Positions 45,231-54,221 of a DNA stretch of 64,000 bases are shown piece by piece (position 1 is the first letter of the stretch; every line of letters starts with the position of its first letter). The DNA is from UBA7985 sp965661545. Its GTDB lineage: Bacteria > Pseudomonadota > Alphaproteobacteria > UBA7985. The stretch lies in the NCBI GenBank assembly GCA_965661545.1, contig CBFIEF010000012.1, positions 1-64,000 on the forward strand, read 5' to 3'. Both the position numbers and the translations under genes were made by a program. The notes beneath the pieces are model-generated. The model saw nothing but the letters and a program-made list of their open reading frames with translations, had not been told where the DNA came from and did not search any database.

Positions 45231-46408
45231 TAGCGGTCGACCTCTCCGAATACGATGTCCATAGAACCAAGAATGGCGACTGTGTCTGCCAGCTGGTGCC
45301 CTTTGGACAATTCATCCATCGCAGCGAGATGGGCGAAGCCCGGCGCGCGAATTTTACACTTGTAGGGTTTACTGGAACCATCCGAGACTAAGAATACGCC
45401 GAACTCCCCCTTGGGTGCTTCAACGGACGCATAGACCTCGCCTTCAGGCACCTTTACGCCCTCGGTGTAGAGCTTGAAGTGGTGGATCAGCGATTCCATC
45501 GACTGCTTCATTTCACTCCGACGCGGTGGAGTGAACTTGTGATCTTCGTTCAGCACTTCACCGCCCGGCATCATATCCAGACACTGACGGATGATTTTCA
45601 CAGACTGCTTCATTTCCTCGATGCGAAGAACGTAGCGGTCGAAACAATCGCCGTTTCGGCCAACCACGACATCGAAGTCGAGCTCGTCGTATACTTCATA
45701 GGGCTGCGACTTACGCAAATCCCAAGCAACGTTAGAGCCACGCAGCATCGGGCCGGTAAAGCCCAGCGCCATCGCCTGCTCCGCCGTCACCACACCGATA
45801 TTAACTGTACGCTGACGGAAAATCCGGTTGTTGGTAGCCAGCGTTTCAATGTCGCCGATTGCAGCTTCGAACTGATCACAGAAAGCGGCGATATCGCTAT
45901 CAAGGCCTTTAGGCATATCCTGATGCACGCCACCTGGGCGGAAATACGCCGCGTGGAACCGTGCGCCGGAAACACGCTCGTAGAACTCAAGCAGCTTATC
46001 GCGCTGCTCAAACGTCCAGAGCATCGGTGTTGTCGCCCCCACATCCATAATGAACGCGCCCGTGTTCAGCAGGTGGTTCAGAATTCGGGTGATCTCAGAG
46101 AAAAGCACGCGAATGTACTGGCCGCGTGTCGGTGCCTCGATGCCCAACAGCTTTTCCACTGCCAGCGCAAAAGCGTGCTCCTGACACATGGGTGAAACGT
46201 AATCAAGGCGGTCGAAGTACGGCAGTGCCTGCAGGTACGTCTTGTGCTCGATCAGCTTCTCGGTGCCGCGGTGCAACAGACCCACGTGCGGATCGGCGCG
46301 CTCAACGATCTCGCCGTCCATTTCCAAAACCATGCGCAGCACGCCGTGTGCTGCCGGGTGCTGGGGACCGAAATTAAGGGTCAGCGGTTTGATTTGTACT
46401 TCAGCCAT
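45230..46408 (-). CDS. nuoD: NADH-quinone oxidoreductase subunit D (49-kDa)
   Basis: 392 residues. LNFGPQHPAAHGVLRMVLEMDGE is the conserved N-terminal segment next to the quinone cavity, DPHVGLLHRGTEKLIE follows, and the C-terminus ends MDIVFGEVDR as in NuoD. It is a separate protein, not fused to NuoC as in E. coli. Stop and nuoE start overlap by one base; the gap to nuoC is 14 bases. Confidence 0.97.
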   Translation of the reverse strand: MAEVQIKPLTLNFGPQHPAAHGVLRMVLEMDGEIVERADPHVGLLHRGTEKLIEHKTYLQALPYFDRLDYVSPMCQEHAFALAVEKLLGIEAPTRGQYIRVLFSEITRILNHLLNTGAFIMDVGATTPMLWTFEQRDKLLEFYERVSGARFHAAYFRPGGVHQDMPKGLDSDIAAFCDQFEAAIGDIETLATNNRIFRQRTVNIGVVTAEQAMALGFTGPMLRGSNVAWDLRKSQPYEVYDELDFDVVVGRNGDCFDRYVLRIEEMKQSVKIIRQCLDMMPGGEVLNEDHKFTPPRRSEMKQSMESLIHHFKLYTEGVKVPEGEVYASVEAPKGEFGVFLVSDGSSKPYKCKIRAPGFAHLAAMDELSKGHQLADTVAILGSMDIVFGEVDR

Positions 46409-46422
46409 GTCTAAATCTTTCC

Positions 46423-47019
46423 TTACGCCGCTTCTTCTTCGGCTTTTTCATCACCCGGAAGCGCAGAAACGCCTTCCCACGGGGATGCATAGTCGAAGGA
46501 TCGGAATTCTTGTGTCAGCGACACAGGTTCGTAAACGACACGCTTTTGCTCTTCGGAGTAACGCACTTCCGAGTAGCCTGTCAGCGGGAAATCCTTGCGC
46601 AGCGGATGGCCGGAGAAGCCATAATCCGTGAGGATCCGGCGGAAATCCGGATGTCCCGAGAACATAATGCCGTACATGTCCCACGTCTCACGCTCGTACC
46701 AGTTTGCGCTGGGCCAAATACTGTTGGCGGACTCGATGGGCGTAAACTCATCGGTCGCGACCTTGACACGAAGCCGCTGGTTCAAGTGGGGGGCCAGCAG
46801 GATGTAAACGACGTCAAAGCGCTCAGGACGCTGTGGCAAATCAATCGCGGTGATGTCCAACAACATCGCAAATCGGCAGGAGCTGTCATTGCGCAGCGTC
46901 GTCAAATCTTCGCTGAGTGTCTCGCGAGACAGACGGATGGTCAGTTGCTCTGCATGAACAGCCGACTCAAGGATGCGATCCCCGAGGGCGCCCGATACTG
47001 CTTCAAGCAATTCTTCCAT
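46423..47019 (-). CDS. nuoC: NADH-quinone oxidoreductase subunit C (30-kDa)
   Basis: 198 residues. WPSANWYERETWDMYGIMFSGHPDFRRILTDYGFSGHPLRKDFP is the near-invariant 30-kDa signature (here split by its motifs YERETWDMYG and HPLRKDFPL). It forms part of the peripheral arm with NuoB and NuoD. The last about 20 residues are an acidic Glu/Ala tail. Third from last of the nuoA-E transcript. Confidence 0.96.
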   Translation of the reverse strand: MEELLEAVSGALGDRILESAVHAEQLTIRLSRETLSEDLTTLRNDSSCRFAMLLDITAIDLPQRPERFDVVYILLAPHLNQRLRVKVATDEFTPIESANSIWPSANWYERETWDMYGIMFSGHPDFRRILTDYGFSGHPLRKDFPLTGYSEVRYSEEQKRVVYEPVSLTQEFRSFDYASPWEGVSALPGDEKAEEEAA

Positions 47020-47065
47020 AGTTCAGAAACCTTTTTAGACCTCAAAGGGGCCATTGGCGTTCGCG

Positions 47066-47602
47066 TTAGCGGCGGATGATACCGGCTTGGCGCTTGATCT
47101 TCTTTTGCAGTTGCATCACGCCGTAAATAAGCGCTTCAGCAGTCGGAGGACAGCCGGGAACGTAAACATCCACCGGGACAATGCGATCACAACCCCGGAC
47201 AACCGAGTACGAGTAGTGGTAGTAACCGCCGCCGTTTGCGCAAGAACCCATGGAGATCACCCAGCGTGGCTCTGGCATCTGGTCGTAGACCTTCCGCAGC
47301 GCTGGCGCCATTTTGTTGGTGAGCGTACCCGCCACAATCATCACGTCCGACTGGCGTGGCGATGGACGGAACAACCAGCCAAAACGGTCCATGTCGTAGC
47401 GTGCTGTACCGGCGTGGATCATCTCCACCCCACAGCAGGCCAGACCAAAGGTCATGGGCCAAAGCGAACCCGAACGCGCCCAACCAGCGAGCTTTTCGAA
47501 GTTCGCAACGATGAACCCGCGGTCCTGAATTTCCTGCGTCACCAAATCCAGTGCTTCAGCCTGTTCAGCACCAGGGGTGAGCGGCTTGCCATCTACTCCC
47601 AT
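47066..47602 (-). CDS. nuoB: NADH-quinone oxidoreductase subunit B (PSST)
   Basis: 178 residues from ATG 47602, which has AGGAG seven bases upstream; a GTG at 47623 is less likely. The cluster N2 ligands are in LACCGVEMIH, GSCANGGGYYHYSYS and VYVPGCPPTAEAL. N2 is the last iron-sulfur cluster before quinone. It overlaps the end of nuoA by ten bases. Confidence 0.96.
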   Translation of the reverse strand: MGVDGKPLTPGAEQAEALDLVTQEIQDRGFIVANFEKLAGWARSGSLWPMTFGLACCGVEMIHAGTARYDMDRFGWLFRPSPRQSDVMIVAGTLTNKMAPALRKVYDQMPEPRWVISMGSCANGGGYYHYSYSVVRGCDRIVPVDVYVPGCPPTAEALIYGVMQLQKKIKRQAGIIRR

Positions 47603-47955
47603 TCCAGAGCTCCTTTTTTCCACTCGTAGATGAACCCTACGGTGAGAATGGTCAGGAAGATCATCATCGACCAGAAACCAAACAGCCCAATTTCACGCAG
47701 GCTCACCGCCCACGGGAATAGAAAGGCGACTTCCAGATCGAAAATAATGAAGAGGATCGCTACGAGGTAAAAGCGGACATCGAACCGCCCTCGTGAGTCG
47801 TCAAAAGCCTCGAACCCACACTCGTAGGCGGAAAGCTTTTCACTGTCTGGGCGCTTGGGCGCAACCAGCAGCGGAATTCCAGCCATTACAATGGCGAGAA
47901 CGGTAGCCAAAACCATGAAAATCAGGATTGGCAAATATGATTCGGCGACTTCCAT
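47593..47955 (-). CDS. nuoA: NADH-quinone oxidoreductase subunit A
   Basis: 120 residues from ATG 47955 (AAGGA ten bases upstream; a GTG at 47964 would sit on that site). Three transmembrane helices, the loop KLSAYECGFEAFDDSRGRFDVRFYLVA with the redox-sensitive Cys, and FDLEVAFLFPWAV are typical. First gene of the nuoABCDE transcript; its promoter should lie in the 270 bases up to hupE, in which I see no other gene. Confidence 0.96.
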   Translation of the reverse strand: MEVAESYLPILIFMVLATVLAIVMAGIPLLVAPKRPDSEKLSAYECGFEAFDDSRGRFDVRFYLVAILFIIFDLEVAFLFPWAVSLREIGLFGFWSMMIFLTILTVGFIYEWKKGALEWE

Positions 47956-48225
47956 CGACCACACATCCTTGAGCTTGCTCTATATGGGCCGAGGTTTACA
48001 CGCGCCCCTCGTCTTTGACTAGTGCCACAAGCGCGCATGAGGCTTATGGCAGGGCAGCAAAACACTCTTGCCCCCCGCTGGGAAACCGAGAAACCGGCTC
48101 CGTTCGCGCTGCTGCCTCTCAATCGGTGTCGCGACCGACTCATTAAAATGCTTGAGTGCCGAATGGTGACAGCTGGCCCGGCTTGAGCTAACAGTCCGCA
48201 ATGCCGAAGAAGGAGTCCCACCCCC

Positions 48226-48756
48226 ATGCAGTCACTGTTCACTGATTCTATCGCCTACGGTTTCAGTCATCCGCTCGCGGGTCTAGATCATCTGCTCGCG
48301 ATGTTTGCCGTTGGCCTGCTGTCGGTCCAAGTGGGGCGATTAGGTTGGGCTTACATCCCGGCTATCTTTGTGGCTTTCCTGATCTTTGGCGGCATTCTAG
48401 GCATGATTGGCCAAACCATCCCCCAGATGGAAGACGGCATACTGTTAAGTGTGATTGCTTTGGGCGTCCTGATTGTTTTCCAGATGCGCTTTATTCCCGT
48501 CTTTGCGATTGTCGTCGTTGCGCTATTCGGCGTGATCCACGGTTATCCGCACGGTACAGAGATTCCAGCGGTCGCAAACGCGCTTCAGTATATCGTCGGC
48601 TTTTCCCTCGCTTCCGCCCTGATGCACCTTATCGGCGTCGGTATTGGGACCATCTGTGACCTGTTCCCCAACCCACGCCACGTGCGCGGCCTGTTGGGTA
48701 GCGCTTTGGTGGGTGCAGGTTTGGTCCTTTTGGTCACCATCAAGGGCTTTTATTAA
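48226..48756 (+). CDS. hupE: HupE/UreJ-family membrane protein
   Basis: 176 residues with about six transmembrane helices. GFSHPLAGLDHLLAMFAVGL and VIHGYPHGTEIP are the two signature segments of HupE/UreJ, whose His/Asp residues are thought to carry nickel or cobalt. Unlike typical HupE, no cleaved signal peptide precedes the first motif. AAGGAG lies nine bases before the ATG. No hydrogenase or urease gene is in the window; urea from the allantoate pathway at 61-64 kb would make a urease link plausible, but that is inference. Confidence 0.85.
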   Translation: MQSLFTDSIAYGFSHPLAGLDHLLAMFAVGLLSVQVGRLGWAYIPAIFVAFLIFGGILGMIGQTIPQMEDGILLSVIALGVLIVFQMRFIPVFAIVVVALFGVIHGYPHGTEIPAVANALQYIVGFSLASALMHLIGVGIGTICDLFPNPRHVRGLLGSALVGAGLVLLVTIKGFY

Positions 48757-48844
48757 GCCCACCCCTGCTTGAGCCCTAAAGTCCTAGCCAGACCCGATCT
48801 TGCGCGATAAGAGATTATGCGAAATGAACAGGGTAAGGTGACCG

Positions 48845-51112
48845 ATGTCCGGGACAGACGATAGCGATCTACTGAACAACGATGGCGGAGACATTCGCGA
48901 CGTTAACTTCGGTGCGGCCCTCTCGGAGCGCTACCTCGCTTACGCCTTATCCACCATCATGTCGCGCTCGCTTCCCGATGTGCGCGATGGCCTCAAGCCC
49001 GTGCAGCGCCGCGTGCTCTATGCCATGCGCCAGCTCAAGGTCGACCCCAGCTCGAGCCCGCGTAAATGTGCGACAATCGTTGGTGAAGTTATCGGTAAAT
49101 ATCACCCCCACGGTGATACAGCCATCTACGACGCGCTGGTGCGGTTGGCGCAGGATTTTGTGCAGCGTTACCCGCTGATCGATGGCCAAGGTAACTTTGG
49201 TAACATCGACGGTGATAACGCCGCTGCTTACCGTTATACCGAAGCCCGCTTGACCGATATTTCCGCCATGCTGCTGCGTAATATCGACGAAGACGCTGTT
49301 GAGTTCCGCGACACCTATAACGGTGAAGAAAAAGAGCCTGTTGTCCTGCCCGCAGCGTTCCCGAACCTGCTGGCCAATGGCACCCAAGGCATCGCTGTTG
49401 GCATGGCCACTGCTGTCCCTCCGCACAACGCAATTGAGCTGCTGAACGCGCTGCGCCACTTAATCGATCGTCCGAGTGCAACGGTGCAGGACCTGCTCGC
49501 CCACGTCCCGGGTCCAGACTTCCCAACCGGTGGTGTGGTGGTCGAAAACGCTGATGTCCTGCGCGAAGTCTATGAAACTGGGCGAGGCTCCATTCGTCTC
49601 CGGGCGCGCTGGGAAGTTGAGAAACTCAAGGGCGGTATTTGGCAGATTGCCGTCACGGAAATCCCGTATCAGGTCGCCAAGGGACGCTTGCTGGAAAAGT
49701 CTGGCGAGCTGATTTCCAACAAAAAGCTGCACCTTTGTGGCGACATCCGGGATGAGTCCACCGAAGACGTCCGGATTGTCATCGAGCCGAAGAGCCGGAA
49801 TGTCGAACCCGTTCATTTGATGGAAAGCCTTTTCCGCAACACGGATCTGGAAATCCGCATTCCGATGAACCTCAACGTCCTGAACGCTGACACGGTTCCG
49901 GGTGTGTTGGATCTGAAGCAAGCCCTATCCGCCTTCCTACAGCACCGTCACGAAGTCCTGATCCGTCGCTCCCGGCATCGCTTGGGTGAGATTGATACGG
50001 CGCTTGAGCGGGTCGAAGGATTGATGGTTGTCTTCCTGAACCTCGACGAGGTTATTCGCATCATTCGCGAAGAAGACGACCCACGCGCCGAACTTATGCG
50101 CACCTTTGACCTCACCGAGGCACAGGCTGAATACATCCTGAACACCCGCTTGCGGTCCCTGCGCAAGCTTGAGGAGATGAAACTGCGTGAAGAGCGCGAA
50201 AATCTGCTGATCGAGCGCGCTGATATCGACGACTTGCTCGCAAGCGAGCCGTCACAGTGGAAAACAATCCGCAAGGAATTCGACGAACTCGAAGACCTGC
50301 TGAACAAGAAGGCACCACACTGGATGCCGCGCCGGACCTCAATCGCTGGTGCCGCGCCAGTGGTCGACATGCCGGACGAAGCGCTGGTCGAGCGCGAAGC
50401 TATTACGGTTGTTCTGTCTAAGATGGGCTGGTTGCGGGCGCTTCGCGGCCATGGACACGCGCGCGCAGACATTAAGTACCGCGATGGCGACGCAGGCCGG
50501 TACGTCGTTCCGGCCTATACCACTGACAAACTGCTGATTTTGACCGACCAAGGGCGCTGTCACACTGTGGGCGCTGATCGTCTGCCTTCTGGTCGCGGGT
50601 TTGGCGAGCCTTTGAGCCTCACAGTCGAGTTGGCCGCTGGCGCAAAAGTCATTGCTGTATTCGTCGCGCAAAAGGATGGGCGTCGCCTATTGGCAGCCAA
50701 TGACGGTCGAGGTTTCGTGTGTCCTGAGGTCGAAATGATTTCCAACCAGAAAGCCGGCAAGCAGGTTCTCAACCCCGGCAAGGGCGCAGTGGCCAGCGTC
50801 GCCTATGCGATTAAGCCGAACCACGACGCCGTTGCAGTGGTTGGTGAGAACAAAAAGTTGCTCATGTTCCCTCTGGCTGAACTGCCAGAAATGTCCAAGG
50901 GACGCGGCGTCAAACTCCAGCATTTCGCCAAGGGCGGTATGTCGGACGTCAAAACCTTTACCCGCGCTGACGGCCTTACATGGGCATGGGGACAAGATAA
51001 GACCCGGACCTTCACAGAGTTTGATGAAATTGAAGGTGCGCGTGCCTCTGCGGGCAAACAAGCGCCAGCAGGTTTCCCAAAGAATGGCTTATTTGGCTCT
51101 GAAAACGACTAA
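48845..51112 (+). CDS. parC: DNA topoisomerase IV subunit A
   Basis: 755 residues. RDVNFGAALSERYLAYALSTIMSR and LPDVRDGLKPVQRRVLYAM open like ParC. The catalytic Tyr131 lies in YRYTEARLT. The quinolone-resistance segment is HPHGDTAIYD, with Thr92 and Asp96 at the positions of E. coli ParC Ser80 and Glu84. ParC rather than GyrA is supported by the length and by the absence of a GyrA-box in the C-terminal part. ParE is not nearby. It decatenates daughter chromosomes. Confidence 0.94.
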   Translation: MSGTDDSDLLNNDGGDIRDVNFGAALSERYLAYALSTIMSRSLPDVRDGLKPVQRRVLYAMRQLKVDPSSSPRKCATIVGEVIGKYHPHGDTAIYDALVRLAQDFVQRYPLIDGQGNFGNIDGDNAAAYRYTEARLTDISAMLLRNIDEDAVEFRDTYNGEEKEPVVLPAAFPNLLANGTQGIAVGMATAVPPHNAIELLNALRHLIDRPSATVQDLLAHVPGPDFPTGGVVVENADVLREVYETGRGSIRLRARWEVEKLKGGIWQIAVTEIPYQVAKGRLLEKSGELISNKKLHLCGDIRDESTEDVRIVIEPKSRNVEPVHLMESLFRNTDLEIRIPMNLNVLNADTVPGVLDLKQALSAFLQHRHEVLIRRSRHRLGEIDTALERVEGLMVVFLNLDEVIRIIREEDDPRAELMRTFDLTEAQAEYILNTRLRSLRKLEEMKLREERENLLIERADIDDLLASEPSQWKTIRKEFDELEDLLNKKAPHWMPRRTSIAGAAPVVDMPDEALVEREAITVVLSKMGWLRALRGHGHARADIKYRDGDAGRYVVPAYTTDKLLILTDQGRCHTVGADRLPSGRGFGEPLSLTVELAAGAKVIAVFVAQKDGRRLLAANDGRGFVCPEVEMISNQKAGKQVLNPGKGAVASVAYAIKPNHDAVAVVGENKKLLMFPLAELPEMSKGRGVKLQHFAKGGMSDVKTFTRADGLTWAWGQDKTRTFTEFDEIEGARASAGKQAPAGFPKNGLFGSEND

Positions 51113-51251
51113 TTGATCTCGTTTGTGCGTACTTTGTGCAGAATTTGGCAGCAAAACGTGTCATAAAGCTGTAATTGATGCGTTTCACGCAAAGCTCTTT
51201 GTCCCATATTCGGACTACAGCTCAATAAGCTATGCGTCTATATCATAGTCA

Positions 51252-51287
51252 TCGAAGGGAGGGGCCCACCACGTTTCCCCCCTTCGA
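51252..51287 (+). promoter_or_regulatory. Hairpin in the leader of the DUF1127 gene
   Basis: TCGAAGGG (51252-51259) pairs with CCCTTCGA (51280-51287); after a bulged A the stem extends with GGG/CCC (51261-51263 with 51277-51279). No T-run follows, so it is not a terminator. It lies about 60 bases before the small gene at 51348 and may be a leader structure. The surrounding 235-base gap holds no other gene. Confidence 0.5.
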
Positions 51288-51347
51288 GCATATCTAATCA
51301 AAAGACACCGTCGCTCAGCGGCGGCGCATGACACTAAGGACCTGACT

Positions 51348-51506
51348 ATGAGCCTGTTCTCGAACGTATCCGAGCGTTTTTCACGTTACCAGGAAACGCG
51401 TCGCACCATGCGTGAGCTTTCCCGGCTTTCTGACCGTGATCTTCAGGATCTTGGTATCAGCCGCTCCTCCATCCCAAGCTTGGCACGGACTGGCAAGCGC
51501 TTCTAA
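51348..51506 (+). CDS. DUF1127-type small Arg-rich protein
   Basis: 52 residues. The chain contains TMRELSRLSDRDLQDLGISRSSI, close to the DUF1127 core (RxLxxLsdreLkDIGisRsdI). Such small basic proteins are common in alphaproteobacteria and in some species affect phosphate, carbon or RNA turnover; the function here is unknown. AAGGA lies nine bases before ATG 51348. It is monocistronic, with its own terminator directly after. Confidence 0.88.
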   Translation: MSLFSNVSERFSRYQETRRTMRELSRLSDRDLQDLGISRSSIPSLARTGKRF

Positions 51507-51524
51507 GCGCACTATATAGAGAAT

Positions 51525-51572
51525 AAGAGCGGACCCTGGCCACTTCCTCCTCCTTAGGCCCGGTTCGCTCTT
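51525..51572 (+). terminator. Terminator directly after the DUF1127 gene
   Basis: AAGAGCGGACC (51525-51535) pairs with GGTTCGCTCTT (51562-51572) with one G-T pair; three T in total end the arm. It starts 18 bases after the stop codon. The T-tract is short, so efficiency is uncertain; a second stem follows at 51618. Confidence 0.65.
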
Positions 51573-51617
51573 TATGCCGGATCGACCATACCTCCCACCA
51601 TAGTCGATCCCGCCCGA

Positions 51618-51657
51618 CGGGCCTGCTGAAAACTCCTCCCCTCAGCAGGCCCGTTTT
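51618..51657 (+). terminator. Strong second terminator after the DUF1127 gene
   Basis: CGGGCCTGCTGA (51618-51629) pairs perfectly with TCAGCAGGCCCG (51642-51653) and is followed by TTTTATTTT. A classic rightward rho-independent terminator that also protects the convergent era gene. Confidence 0.92.
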
Positions 51658-51698
51658 ATTTTCAGCCTATAAAATTTTGAATTTGAATGGTGGCGAGC

Positions 51699-52604
51699 TT
51701 ATCCCAGCTCGAGCCCCATTTCACGGAACCGCTCCGGATCGTTGAGCCAGTTCTCGCGCACCTTCACGAATAAGAACAAGTGCACCTTCCGGTCAAACAG
51801 CTCCGCCAAGTCCTGCCGGGACTGCGACCCAACCTGCTTAATTCGCGCGCCGCTCTTGCCCAAGACCATCGCCTTGTGACTATCGCGAGTAACGTAGATC
51901 ACCTGATTAATCTTGAGATCACCGTTCTTCTGAACCTCGAACAATTCGGTCTCAACGGTCAGGTTATAGGGAAGCTCCTGATGCAGCTGCATGAACAGCT
52001 TTTCACGGGTCGCTTCCGCAGCCAGCATGCGACTGGGCAAATCTGAGATCTGGTCATCTGGGTACAGCCAAGGGCCAGCTGGTAGGCGCTCGAGAACCGC
52101 GTTCTTGAGGTCTTCCACTCCATCACCAGTCAGTGCAGAGACCATGAAGGTTTCTTGCACGTCCAACCGTGCGTTTACGGCTAAGGCAATATCCAGCATC
52201 ACCTCATGTCGTGCGCTGTCGGTCTTGTTGAGCACTAAGATCGGCTTAGCCTTCTGCTGCTCCAACTGTTCAATCACCGCATGATCATCGTCCGACAGCC
52301 GCTTTCTCGAAACATCGATAACCAGCATCAAACGATCGGTTTCAGCCGCTTGCCGCCAAGCCACATCAACCATGGCTTTCTCCAAGCGCCGCTTTGCCCC
52401 TCGAAAAATGCCCGGTGTGTCGACGAAAATCGCCTGGTCCCTGCCCTCGGCCAAAATACCAGTGACGCGCGTTCGAGTGGTTTGGACCTTTGGCGAAACA
52501 ATCGAGACTTTCGCCCCGATGATCTGATTAACCAGCGTCGACTTTCCAGCATTCGGTGCACCAATAACGGCGATGAAGCCACAACGAGTTTCAGGGCTAT
52601 CCAT
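51699..52604 (-). CDS. era: GTPase Era
   Basis: 301 residues from ATG 52604. G1 VIGAPNAGKSTLVN, G2 QTTRTRVTG, G3 VDTPG and G4 LVLNKTDS build the GTPase; the C-terminal KH domain has HKAMVLGKSGARIKQVG. Era matures 16S rRNA and the 30S subunit. Its start overlaps the rnc stop by one base (TGATG), giving the classic lepB-rnc-era operon. recO, often next, is not present; the gene ends at the DUF1127 terminators. Confidence 0.97.
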   Translation of the reverse strand: MDSPETRCGFIAVIGAPNAGKSTLVNQIIGAKVSIVSPKVQTTRTRVTGILAEGRDQAIFVDTPGIFRGAKRRLEKAMVDVAWRQAAETDRLMLVIDVSRKRLSDDDHAVIEQLEQQKAKPILVLNKTDSARHEVMLDIALAVNARLDVQETFMVSALTGDGVEDLKNAVLERLPAGPWLYPDDQISDLPSRMLAAEATREKLFMQLHQELPYNLTVETELFEVQKNGDLKINQVIYVTRDSHKAMVLGKSGARIKQVGSQSRQDLAELFDRKVHLFLFVKVRENWLNDPERFREMGLELG

Positions 52605-53365
52605 CAACTGTTGCCCTTACTCTGGTTTACGCGTTCGAGCAGCAGTGCAGCGGCCTCTCTCTCGGCAACACGCTTGTTTCCTGCTTTGGCGACCACGGGC
52701 TTATGTCCTTCTACGCTGACGCTGATTTCAAATTGGGGTTCATGGCTCGGCCCAGACTGAGCTACCATTTCATAAGCAGGCAAAGGATAGCCGCGCGCTT
52801 GCGCCCATTCCTGTAACGTCGTCTTTGGGTCACGAGGTGGGCGTTTGGCGGCTTCGAGGAATGGCGACCAGTGCTTTTCGATAAACGTTCGGGCTGGTGA
52901 AATACCGCCGTCCAAGTACATCGCGGCGATCAAGGCTTCTACGACATCAGCCAGCAGCGACTCTTTCTGCTGCCCCCCACCGTCTTTCTCGCCGCGCGAC
53001 ATGCGGATCATTGGACCGATTTTCAGGGTAACAGCGACTTCCGCCAGCGTTTCCCGGCGGACCAATTCCGTATGACGTTTGGCCAAATCACCCTCTCGCT
53101 CCTGCGGAAAACGAAAAAGCAGCATTTCGGAGATAATCAGACCTAATACCCGGTCGCCCAAGAACTCCAACCGCTCGTAGGATTCTGAGGCCACACGCCG
53201 ACCTTCAGCAGAAACGCGCATCGACGAATGCGTCACCGCCGCGATGGCATGACGACGACCAAAAAAGCTGTAACCAATCGCTTTTTCCAACGGGCGCAGG
53301 TCTACACCGTCAGAAGCGGCCTGCTGGGCGGCGCTTGCCTCGCCCATGTCGTTGCCCCGGTCCAT
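52604..53365 (-). CDS. rnc: Ribonuclease III
   Basis: About 253 residues from ATG 53365 (ATGs at 53401 and 53347 are alternatives; none has a strong ribosome site). SYERLEFLGDRVLGLIISEML is the catalytic signature (Ser of E. coli replaced by Arg, common in alphaproteobacteria). LLADVVEALIAAMYLDGG holds the second acidic cluster, and the C-terminal half is a double-stranded-RNA-binding domain ending NKRVAEREAAALLL. It processes rRNA precursors and regulatory RNA. Confidence 0.95.
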   Translation of the reverse strand: MDRGNDMGEASAAQQAASDGVDLRPLEKAIGYSFFGRRHAIAAVTHSSMRVSAEGRRVASESYERLEFLGDRVLGLIISEMLLFRFPQEREGDLAKRHTELVRRETLAEVAVTLKIGPMIRMSRGEKDGGGQQKESLLADVVEALIAAMYLDGGISPARTFIEKHWSPFLEAAKRPPRDPKTTLQEWAQARGYPLPAYEMVAQSGPSHEPQFEISVSVEGHKPVVAKAGNKRVAEREAAALLLERVNQSKGNS

Positions 53366-53370
53366 AGCGA

Positions 53371-54129
53371 TCAGCGTATGCCCCTGAAGAACCGATCCCA
53401 ACGGAACGGATTGCTCCGCTTCAATCTGTTGCGACGGTTTGGGGCTTGCTCGATGTTGAGGGAAAACAGCACAAACTGCGCCCGGCCCATAACGAATTTC
53501 CGGTGCACAGCACGCAGCGACGAAGACCGGCTGTCCGAGGAATTATCCCGGTTATCACCCATGAAGAACAAATGGTCTTCAGGAACCGTGTAAGGGCCAA
53601 AGTTGTCGAACATGGCGTTCGGATACTTGTCCCAAATCACGTGCTCATGATCTTTACCGTTCTGGCTCTCAAAGGTTTCGGTGAAGAAATCACCGCTGGT
53701 TTCAATATCAGCATTGGATGAGCCCGGACCGATATAATCGCGGTCAGCCGCAACGCCGTTGATGTACAGCAGGCTATCGCGAACTTCGATCACGTCACCC
53801 GGTACGCCAACGACACGCTTGATGAGCTTTTTTGTGCGCGGTGTGATTGGGTCGGCAAAGACCACCACGTTGCCACGCTTTGGCTCGCGCCAGAAAATGC
53901 GATCGTTGATCAGCGGAATGTCAAAGATGGATTGACGGCCAAAGCCGTAAGAAAACTTGGACACGATGACGTAGTCACCCGTTTTCAAGGTTGGGTCCAT
54001 CGATGGTGAAGGAATACGGAAGGGCTCGAAGATGAACGAGCGTACGACAAACACAATCACCACAACCGAGACGATGAGCTGAAGATACTCTGCGATCACG
54101 TTCTTTTTCGGGGTCTCCGCCTTGGCCAT
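53371..54129 (-). CDS. lepB: Signal peptidase I, first copy
   Basis: 252 residues. One N-terminal transmembrane helix (LQLIVSVVVIVFVVRSFIF), nucleophile Ser43 in RIPSPSMDPTL, general base Lys104 in KKLIKRVVGVPGD and box E FFMGDNRDNSSDSR. It cleaves signal peptides on the periplasmic side. It directly precedes rnc, the conserved place of lepB. The C-terminus ends in a basic stretch (RRNRLKRSNPFRW). Confidence 0.95.
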   Translation of the reverse strand: MAKAETPKKNVIAEYLQLIVSVVVIVFVVRSFIFEPFRIPSPSMDPTLKTGDYVIVSKFSYGFGRQSIFDIPLINDRIFWREPKRGNVVVFADPITPRTKKLIKRVVGVPGDVIEVRDSLLYINGVAADRDYIGPGSSNADIETSGDFFTETFESQNGKDHEHVIWDKYPNAMFDNFGPYTVPEDHLFFMGDNRDNSSDSRSSSLRAVHRKFVMGRAQFVLFSLNIEQAPNRRNRLKRSNPFRWDRFFRGIR

Positions 54130-54221
54130 TTGGCCTCTCCTCTATACGCGCTGAGTTATGGCGCAGACTTAACGGCTTTCCCCCGTCAAATCAACGCGAG
54201 CCACCCCTGCGTTAGGGGTGT

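Noticed and set aside
48845..51112. Reading the ParC gene as gyrA
   Set aside because: The length and the C-terminal part without a GyrA-box fit ParC better; a tree would settle it.
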